A model generated the notes under the pieces. It saw only the letters and a program-made list of their open reading frames with translations, was not told where the DNA came from and did not search any database. The position numbers and the translations under genes are program-made. A stretch of 64,000 nt of DNA from positions 3,534,001 through 3,598,000 of the forward strand of contig JAGPXD010000001.1 of the NCBI GenBank assembly GCA_020746995.1. Reading direction: 5' to 3'. Shown piece by piece: positions 56,252 through 64,000 of this stretch. Position 1 is the stretch's first letter. The number at the start of each line of letters is the position of its first letter. Source of the stretch: Plectosphaerella cucumerina. Its lineage: Eukaryota; Ascomycota; Sordariomycetes; Glomerellales; Plectosphaerellaceae.

Positions 56252-58773
56252 ATGGCTGAGAAGGCGAGACACACAGATTTGACGGACGCCACTATGTCTG
56301 ATGAGCACACCCCGCTCATCGCCACCGTCCGCGTTGGCCGGCCGCAACGACGGTACACAAACCACGTTGTGCGACGCTTCTGTACCATTGCCCTCACGTC
56401 ATGCCTTCTGGCTCTGTTCGTCACCTTCACGGTGCTGGCATTTGTAGATGTGCCTGGCCGTCACCACCGCCACCACAACCACCCTAAGAACCACTGGGGC
56501 TGGGCCAAGGGTGCCAAGACCACCGCGCTCTCTCACGAGGACGTTTTGGATATCCTCTACGACACCCCCTCTACCGAGCTGGTCGAAGAATGGAGCAGGT
56601 ACTACACTGCCGGACCTCACCTGGCCGGCAAGAACCTGTCACAGGCATGTCCCTTCTAGTTTCAAGCTTCCAACCATCGACTAACCATCAACAGGCCCAG
56701 TGGACGCAGGAGAAGTGGATCGAATGGGGTATTCCTTCCGACATTGTCTCGTACGATGTCTACATCAACTACCCAGAGGACCACGCCCTCTCTCTGCTCT
56801 CCAAGTCGGATGACGACTCGAACACTTGGACCGTCGACTTCAAGGCCACTCTCGAGGAAGATGTTCTGGAGGAGGACCCCACCTCGGGCCTTAAGGACCG
56901 TGTCCCGATCTTCCACGGATACTCTGCCAGCGGAAACGTGACGGCCTCCTACGTCTTTGTCAACTACGGAACCTATGGCGACTTCGAGGATCTGCAGAAG
57001 GCCAACATCGACCTCAAGGGAAAGATTGCCCTCGCCCGTTACGGTGGCATCTTCCGTGGCCTGAAGGTCAAGCGCGCCCAGGAGCTTGGCATGATTGGTG
57101 TCGTGCTCTACAGCGACCCCGGCGATGACATCAACATCACCGAGGAGAACGGCCACAAGCCCTACCCCGAAGGCCCCGCTCGCAACCCCAGCAGCGTCCA
57201 GCGCGGAAGCACCCAGTTCCTGAGCGTTCGCCCCGGCGACCCTACCACCCCTGGGTACCCTTCCAAGCCCGGTGTGCCAAGGCAGCCCGTTGACGAAGCC
57301 ATTCCATCCATTCCCTCTCTGCCCATCTCCTACGCCGAGGCTCTGCCCCTGCTCAAGGCCCTGAACGGCCACGGTCCCAAGGCCGCAGACTTCAACCAGT
57401 ACTGGACGAAGAACCTGGGTCTCGGATACAAGGGCGTCGACTACAACATCGGCCCCTCGCCTGACAATGTCGTCCTGAACCTCTACAACGAGCAGAAGTA
57501 CGTGACGACCCCGCTGTGGAACGTCATCGGCATCGTCAACGGCACCATCCCCAACGAGGTCATCGTGGTCGGCAACCACCGCGACGCCTGGGTGGCCGGT
57601 GGTGCGGGAGATCCCAACTCGGGCTCTGCCGTTCTCAACGAAGTCATCCGCAGTGTCGGTGCCGCTGTCGCCGCTGGCTGGAAGCCCCTCCGAACCATCG
57701 TGTTCGCGTCCTGGGATGGCGAGGAGTACGGTCTCGTCGGTTCCACCGAGTGGGTTGAGGAGTACCTGCCCTGGCTGTCGACCTCGGCCGTTGCCTACAT
57801 CAACACCGATGTCAGCGTCCGCTCTCCCAACTTTGACGCCTCTGCCGCTCCTCTCCTGCACCGCCTGCTCCGCGAGGTGGTCGCCGCCATCCCCTCGCCG
57901 AACCAGACTGTTGCCGGCCAGACCGTCGGTGACCTCTGGGATGGCCACATCAAGCCCATCGGCTCGGGATCGGACTTCACTGCCTTCCAGGACTTTGCTG
58001 GCATCCCTGCCCTTGACTTCGGTTTCGGAGGGTATGGACCGGATGATGCGGTGTACCACTACCACAGCAACTACGACTCCTTCTCGTGGATGGAGAAGTA
58101 CGGTGACCCTGGCTTCAAGTACCACCAGGCCATGGCTCGCGTTCTTGGCCGTACCATTGCCCAGCTTTCCAACCTCCCTGTCATTCGCTTCGATGCCACC
58201 GACTACGCCGAGTCCCTCGGGGGCTATCTCGACAAGATTGACGCGAAGCTGGCTTCCGTGATCGAGAACAAACACCAGGACATTGCTTCCATGACTGAGG
58301 AGCAGATCCTTGCAGTCCGGGCCCCGGGGCTCCACGCCGGCGCCGATTTCGAAACCACCGCCCGCGGCTCCCCCGACTCTCTCAAGGAGGCCCTCGCCCA
58401 CCTCCGCTACTCCATCGCCCAGCTGCACGAAAAGACGGAGCGCCTCGACGCCGTTGCCCGTTGGGTCGACGAGTCCCTCGAGGAGGGCATCCCCTGGTGG
58501 AGGTTCTGGGAGCGCATCAAGCTCGGCTTTGCCTTTGTCTGGGTCAACGGCGCGTACAAGAACTTTGAGCGCCACTTCCTCTTCCCCGAGGGCCTGGACA
58601 ACAGGAGCTGGTTCAAGCACGTGGTGTACGCCCCTGGTCTGTGGACGGGCTACGCCGGCGCCGTCTTCCCCGGCCTGCAGGAGAGCATTGATGCCAAGGA
58701 CTACGTCAACGCCGTCCGGTGGGCGGGCATCATTGATGAGAGCCTCAAGGCTGCCGAGAAGAGCATTGCTTGA
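56252..58773 (+). CDS. Type II membrane M28 peptidase, glutamate carboxypeptidase II / transferrin-receptor family
   Basis: Exons 56252-56644 and 56695-58773 give 823 residues. The 50-nt intron starts GCATGT after CAG, has a GACTAAC branch site and ends CAG, so it is a GC-AG intron. The only other reading stops five codons later. A single membrane anchor spans about residues 44-67 (TIALTSCLLALFVTFTVLAF), so most of the protein would be lumenal or extracellular. A PA insert (NYGTYGDFEDLQKANIDLKGKIALARYGG) precedes the M28 domain. The two-zinc site is intact: His426 and Asp428 (NHRDAW), Asp437 (DPNSG), Glu474-Glu475 (WDGEEYG), an INTD Asp and the HYHSNYD His. A dimerisation domain ends the protein. 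It should therefore be an active metallopeptidase. Relatives include yeast Vps70 and Tre1/Tre2; its substrate is unknown. Confidence 0.94.
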
Positions 58774-59056
58774 GGGCCTTGGACAAGTACTACTAGCTTA
58801 CGCATAAGTTTCTGCATAGCAATTTGGACAATCCCACTTCTTGTATCACCAATATTGAACCCAACCGCTGCCAAAGCCGTGATTTAAGTTGACCGGGAGC
58901 CTGAACAGGTCGCTGCATTTCGTGACCAAATAAGAACACTTGCATCCAAACATCTGCACCGCGATCTATTTCTAAGCCTCTTCTGTAATCCTACAAGAGA
59001 AACATCTCTGAAAATCTACATGGGCCAACAGCACACCCAGCTTGCAAACCGCTCGC
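58774..59056. other. Short convergent intergenic region
   Basis: The 283 bases between the stops of the M28 peptidase and cytochrome b5 reductase genes are AT-rich 3' flank. Nothing else seen. Confidence 0.6.
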
Positions 59057-60195
59057 TTAGAACTTGTAGACCTGGTCCTTGTTGTAGCCCAGCTCCTTGA
59101 GGATACCAACAAGCTCGCCCTGGTCCTTGGGGCTGACCTTGTTGCCGGAGATGGCGTTCATCAGGCCGGGGGGACCGCAGACGAAGACCTTGATGTTCTC
59201 CGACTTGGGCTCGGGCAGGACGGTCTTGAGGAGGGTGCTATCGATGTAGCCGGCCTTGCCGTGCCAGTCGGTGGGGGGCTTGTCGAGGACGTAGAAGGCG
59301 CGGAAGCGCTGGGGGAAGGTGTTCTCGAGGTGGGACAGCTCCTTCTTCAGGAGGATGTCCTCCTCGGTGACGTTGCCGACGACGAGGGTGACCTTTGTCT
59401 TGTCGTTGGGGTTGTTGAAGACGGCGCGGATGAGCTGGAACATGGGGGTGATGCCGGTGCCGCCGGCGACGAGGGCAATGTGCTCGTGCTTGTTCTCGGT
59501 CAGGGCGTACTTGGGCAGGGGGCCCTTGATGTCGAGGGTCTGGCCGGGGGTGAGGTCGTGGATGTGGGTGGACATGGGGCCGCCGGGGTACTTCTTGACG
59601 AGGAGGTCGAGGAAGCCTTTAGTGTCTGCGGGAGGGAAGCTGTCAGCGGTGTTTTTGGGGGTTTGATGGACCGATGGGAGACTCACCCTCATCACTGATG
59701 GGGGTGTAAGGCCTCAGGACAGCCTTCTCCATGCCGGGGCCCTTGAACTTGGTCAGGACGGCGCTGGCGACGGTGAGGCCGGAGACCTGGTCCTCCTCGG
59801 GCAGCTTGAAGCGGAGGCGCTTGGTGTTGTGGTTGACCGTCTCGACCTCCTCGAGCTTGAGAGAGACCCATTCGCCGTTCAGGGCCTTCTTGGGCTCGGC
59901 GGTGGGGAGGGCATCCTTGACCTTGGCCTCGGCCTGGGCGACGGCCTCAGGGTTGCTCTTGGTGAACTGCCAGCCGGCGAGGGCGGCAACACCAACGGCG
60001 CCGGCGATGATGAGGGGCGTGTTGCTGCCGCCCTTGGGGGCCTCGGTGGCGTAGTGACGGGCCTGCTGTTTGCATGTCAGCTTCTGCCGTCGGGGGTTGA
60101 CACCATCGTGATGTCCGGACGGATGGATATGGAGGGGCTAGGCGCCGTACCTGCTTGAGGGGCTGCAGGGCTCGAAGAGCTGATCTGGCGAACAT
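59057..60195 (-). CDS. mcr1: NADH-cytochrome b5 reductase, mitochondrial (Mcr1)
   Basis: Exons 60195-60151, 60065-59687 and 59625-59057 give 330 residues. Exon 1 is 15 codons of an Arg-rich presequence (MFARSALRALQPLKQ). The acceptor of intron 1 is a CAGCAG tandem, so exon 2 may start at 60065 or 60062. A hydrophobic anchor (TPLIIAGAVGVAALAGWQF) follows, as in yeast Mcr1, which is sorted to the outer membrane and the intermembrane space. The FAD domain has LRPYTPISDE and the flavin-contacting GPMSTHIHDL; the NADH domain has GGTGITPMFQLIR and CGPPGLMNAISG. The enzyme passes electrons from NADH to cytochrome b5 and supports ergosterol synthesis and reduction of D-erythroascorbyl radicals in yeast. 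All key motifs are intact. Confidence 0.95.
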
Positions 60196-60905
60196 TGTGA
60201 TGTTGGCGGCTGGAGGCAAGAGCAATTGATCACTTTCAGTTGTAGAGCGGAGGGTGAAGTCGAGGCGTTCCGGGTTCTGGAAAGCTTCGAGTAGACGGCT
60301 AGGACCTGACAAAGCTTGGATCGCCGTCTTTCGGATTGACGCCATTAGGTCATGACGTCGAGTTCCGTCATCACGTGATCGCAGCTTGCTGGTCTCCCTG
60401 AACATCGACCCCCATCACCGTGTGTTTGCAAAGTTCTCATTGACAACTTGCATCGCATTTGTCGCATCTCTCATCATGCATGAACTACGGAATGGGAAAC
60501 GGGAGCGCGGCAAGATCTGCGTACAGCAGTCTTCAAAGCAACACGGAGTCGCTCCAAGTGCACGAGAAGCGCTGAGAATGGCCGGAGAGGACTTCTCATG
60601 ACACCCAGCTATCAATCACTCAGGGTTTGAGGGCATAGCCTTCTTGTGCTCCCCAGAGACCCTATACTTGACTGTTTCGACATGGGAGGATGTCAAGGTT
60701 GCAGAACTGCTGCATCCTGCCGCTGGGATTGGCTATATGCAGGCGGTGGTCACATGAGCCAATGCGCCTGGTGGTACGCAGCCTGATGGCAGAACGCTTC
60801 GCACAGCCTCACTTCCCCTCCGTCGGGGGCCTATTTTCCTCTCTTACAAACAGCTTTTTGCGTTGACTTAGAAGCCGGGTGCGCCGTTGTTACGCTGTTG
60901 GCACC
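60196..60905. other. Divergent intergenic region
   Basis: The 710 bases between mcr1 (minus) and the NLR gene (plus) serve as upstream region for both. No gene or repeat seen. Confidence 0.6.
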
Positions 60906-63900
60906 ATGGTCTTTGCAGCCAATGTTCACGAATCCGGCTTCACGGTGTTGTTCGAGGCACCAGAGGCGACGATCGAGTAAGGCCCTCTCAAGCCGCTGCA
61001 GAGTCTACAGTAACGTTCTATGCTAACGCCCCCCGGAAGCATTGTGCTTGTACACGGTTTCACCGGCCACCCTCGAAACACTTGGACCTTGAAGAATAGC
61101 AAACGCCCGCGGCAACCCGACCGAGCCGAGGAAACAAACTCTTCCGAGAGACCCCCGAAGTTTCCTCGTCTCTTCAGAAGAGCTAAGCCGACAGCTTCGT
61201 CGAAGAATGCTTCAGACACTGCCTCTCGACCTAACACGAAGAATGCTTCAGACACTGCCTCTCGACCTAACAGAGCGTCAACATCAAGCTGCTCTATCGA
61301 TCCTACAGCATCAACACATGGATCCGATGTCTTCTGGCCAGCAGACCTTCTGCGCCATACGGTGCCCACCGCTCGAATTCTCACGTACGGCTACGATACA
61401 CGCGTCAAGCATTTCTTCCAGGCACCGGTCAGCAAGAATACCGTCCACGACCATGCTGCAAACCTGCTCTCTGGGCTCGAGGCTCGGCGGCGCACCGCGA
61501 TCGAGATCAGCCGGCCTCTTCTATTCATCGTTCATAGTCTCGGTGGCATCGTCGTCAAAGAAGCCTTGCGTCAATCTAAGGGCTGGATATTGAAGCCTCA
61601 TCTCCACAACATCTTCGAGAGAACCATTGGCTGCGTCTTCTTCGGCACACCTCACCGAGGCTCTGATCCTCGGAACGCCTTCCACCACATCATCTCAAGC
61701 TTGGTTCAAGGTCTTGGTTGGAAACCGAATAAACAGATCGTCGACACCCTGATGCCAAACTCGGAACGGCTGGCATCACTCAGAGAAGAGTTTCCGGTAA
61801 TGTGTCACGAGAGAAAGTGGCAGGTGCATTCTTTCCAAGAGGAATATGGACTTGCCGCATTACTGGGCACAAAGGTTGTCGACGACACTTCCTCCTGCCT
61901 GGGTGACCCCATCATCGAGGCGAAAGAGCACATCGCCAGCAATCACATGGACATGTGCAGATTCCACGGATTGGGTGATCCAGGCTACTGTCAGGTGGCG
62001 GCAGCCATCACCCGCATCATACACAGCACGCAACAGTCAGCGCAGCCGGACCGCCTCAGCCACCAGCCGCAGCTTGTTCACAGACCTACTCAGAGCACAA
62101 CTCAAGACCAGAACTTGGAAGGCGATCATGTCACGATGGATGTCTTCGGTCGACACTCTCCAGCAATGCTGAACGGGGCACAGTCCACCTCCCACATCAG
62201 CAGAGGCGCAATTGACGAAACCTTGAGAAGTGAGCTCGTCCAGAAGCTCTACTTTGACAAGATCGACGAGAGACTGACTGGGCTTTCCGCTGCCTACGGT
62301 CGGACTTGCCGGTGGTTTCTGGACAAGCCAGAATACATGTCATGGCTCGATGAAGAACACCTCCCCGAGCACGGCGGCTTTCTATGGATCAAAGGGAACC
62401 CCGGTACTGGCAAATCGACCCTCATGAAGTTCCTGTTCGAGAGAGCCAAGGAAAGTGCAAAAGACGACCCGTCACACATCTACCTCTCCTTCTTTTTCAA
62501 CGCCCGAGGCGATATCGACGAGAAGTCCACACATGGTCTCTACCGCTCTTTACTTCACCAACTGTTCAGACATGCCCCCGACCTGGTCGACAGCCTGGAA
62601 TGGATGACTCTTGATGGTGCCCGGGGCATCCAACGCTCAGGGTGGCATGAGGAGGCTTTGAAGCAGACGCTGAAACATGCCACCAAGGCACTCGGCGACC
62701 GGTCTTTGACAATCTTTGTTGATGCGCTGGACGAGTGCGATCAGACTCAGGCGACGGACATGGTGGAGACCTTCGAGGAGCTCTGTGAGCTGGCTCAATC
62801 CTTGAGCATCGAATTGCGGATCTGCTTTTCCAGTCGACACTATCCCACTATCACCATCCAGACTGGGGTGGAGCTCATTCTGGAGCACGAGACGGGCCAC
62901 GATGAGGACATCAGAACGTACATTAAGTCAAAACTTCGACTTGGCAAGACAAAACAGGGCGAGACCCTTCGGGCGGAGATTCTGGAGAAGTCAGCTGGCA
63001 TCTTCCTCTGGGTCGTCCTGGTCATCGAGATCCTCAACCGCGAGTTCCCTCAAGGTTCCATCACACAATTCCGGGCGCGACTCAAGAGCATCCCACCGAA
63101 GCTGCATGAATTGTTTGAGATGATTCTGAAGAGGGATGGAGACAACTTGGACCAGCTACGGATATCCTTCAACCTGATTCTCTTCGCAAAACGGCCCCTC
63201 AAACCACAGGAGCTCTACTTCGCGGTCCAGCTCGGCGTCGACAAGAAGGCTCCGACACACTGGGACACGGATGATGTCAGCCTCGACCAGATGAAGACCT
63301 TCGTGAGCACTTCGTCGAAAGGGCTGGCTCAAGTCACCCGAAATAAGGCCTCGGAAGTCCAGTTCATCCACGAGTCTGTTCGTGACTTCTTGCTGGGGAA
63401 ACACGGAAGCCAGTGGTCTGAAGCGCCAGAAAACACCGAAGGCTGTGGACACAACATGTTGAAAGACTGCTGTTTGGCGCAGCTCCAAACCCCAGCCGCA
63501 GACCTCCCAGCGCAACTGCCCAAGGCATCCGAATCAACAGGGCTGCGGGCACATTTGACGAAGAAATACCCGTTTCTTGAATACTCGGTTCAACATGTTC
63601 TGCACCACTCCGATGGGGCTCAACGGCATGGAATTGATCAGTCTTCGTTCATTTCTGCCTTCCCTTTGGCAGGATGGGTGGCCCTCAATAACGCACTTGA
63701 GAAGTTCGACAATCGAAGATACACCGAATCAGTCAGCATGCTCTACGTCCTAGCCGAGAAGAACACACCGCACTTGATCGCTACACACCTCGAATCGGTC
63801 CGGCTTTGTTTCGAAGTGGAGAACGAGCGGTATCGAACACCCGTCACTGCCGCTCTCGCCACTGGCAGCACTGATGCAGCTTGGGCAATGTACTCTTCAA

Positions 63901-64000
63901 TCAGAGAGCTTTCGACTCGGCAGTCAGCCCTCGACGCCCTTCAGCATCACATTTCGAGCCTTTGCAGAGTATATGAGGATTCACGCCGCGACCTGCCCGT
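60906..64000 (+). CDS. Fungal NOD-like receptor: lipase-like alpha/beta hydrolase plus NACHT (3' partial)
   Basis: Exons 60906-60976 and 61040-64000 (63-nt intron, donor GTAAGG, branch GCTAAC, acceptor AAG), with about 1010 residues visible and the frame still open at the window end. The junction reads EATI-D-IVLVHGFTGHP. Residues about 20-330 are a SesB-like alpha/beta hydrolase: oxyanion-type HGF, WPADLL, TYGYD, nucleophile elbow VHSLGG with Ser190, and FFGTPHRGS. NACHT follows with Walker A GNPGTGKST (476-484), Walker B IFVDALDECD (Asp585) and the sensor-like RICFSSRHYP. The helical winged region contains FIHESVRDFL. Such NLRs act in fungal self/non-self recognition and programmed cell death; the C-terminal repeats that would sense ligand (ankyrin, TPR or WD) must lie beyond the window. 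An unusual Ser-rich insert at about 45-95 carries a tandem 12-residue duplication. Confidence 0.9.
61203..61274 (+). repeat. 36-bp tandem duplication inside the NLR coding sequence
   Basis: Two adjacent copies of a 36-bp unit encode KNASDTASRPNT and KNASDTASRPNR. They are nearly identical in DNA, differing only at the end of the second copy, and preserve the reading frame. They sit in a disordered insert between the HGF loop and the WPADLL block of the hydrolase domain. Confidence 0.93.

Noticed and set aside
56662..58620. 652-codon open frame antisense to the M28 peptidase
   Set aside because: The opposite strand encodes an intact peptidase with all zinc ligands; the antisense translation is low-complexity and featureless.

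Overview
The window is nuclear DNA of a filamentous ascomycete (Pezizomycotina, most likely a Sordariomycete). The evidence is GC-rich coding sequence, short 50-80 nt introns with GTRNGT donors and CTAAC-type branch sites, the conidiation regulator AbaA, and several families restricted to such fungi. I cannot name genus or species. There is no bacterial-style operon structure; genes lie on both strands, mostly in convergent and divergent pairs with large intergenic spaces.

Layout: 1-2464 (+) 3' part of abaA; 6341-7582 (+) secreted protein with a possible histidine brace; 8316-10207 (-) multi-pass membrane protein with an apparent one-base frameshift; 10790-11754 (-) cyclophilin H; 11755-16959 a 5.2 kb divergent intergenic region; 16960-18468 (+) membrane RING-H2 protein; 19018-20082 (-) GPALPP/DUF3752 protein; 20837-21952 (-) F-box protein bracketed by two related 17-bp minisatellites (20417-20733 and 22407-22700); 23803-28748 (+) VPS8; 29281-31347 (+) GUP1-type MBOAT; 31493-32405 (-) seven-span membrane protein; 34267-35157 (+) FAR1-type DNA-binding protein; 38921-41436 (+) coiled-coil protein with a second apparent frameshift; 42290-47451 (-) IQGAP/Rng2; 49797-51910 (+) MFS transporter; 52719-54627 (-) IMP dehydrogenase; 56252-58773 (+) M28 glutamate-carboxypeptidase-like peptidase with a GC-AG intron; 59057-60195 (-) mitochondrial NADH-cytochrome b5 reductase; 60906-64000 (+) a lipase-like/NACHT NOD-like receptor running off the window.

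Most genes are housekeeping and work independently: vesicle tethering (VPS8), cytokinesis (IQGAP), purine synthesis (IMPDH), splicing-associated proteins (cyclophilin H, GPALPP protein), membrane lipid or GPI-anchor remodelling (GUP1). The accessory-looking parts are the F-box gene with its minisatellites, the stand-alone FAR1 protein of transposase ancestry, and the NLR at the right edge. I found no gene cluster, intact transposon, CRISPR array, rRNA or convincing tRNA. Gene models below were built by matching splice consensus, branch sites and reading phase by eye; exon boundaries are predictions.
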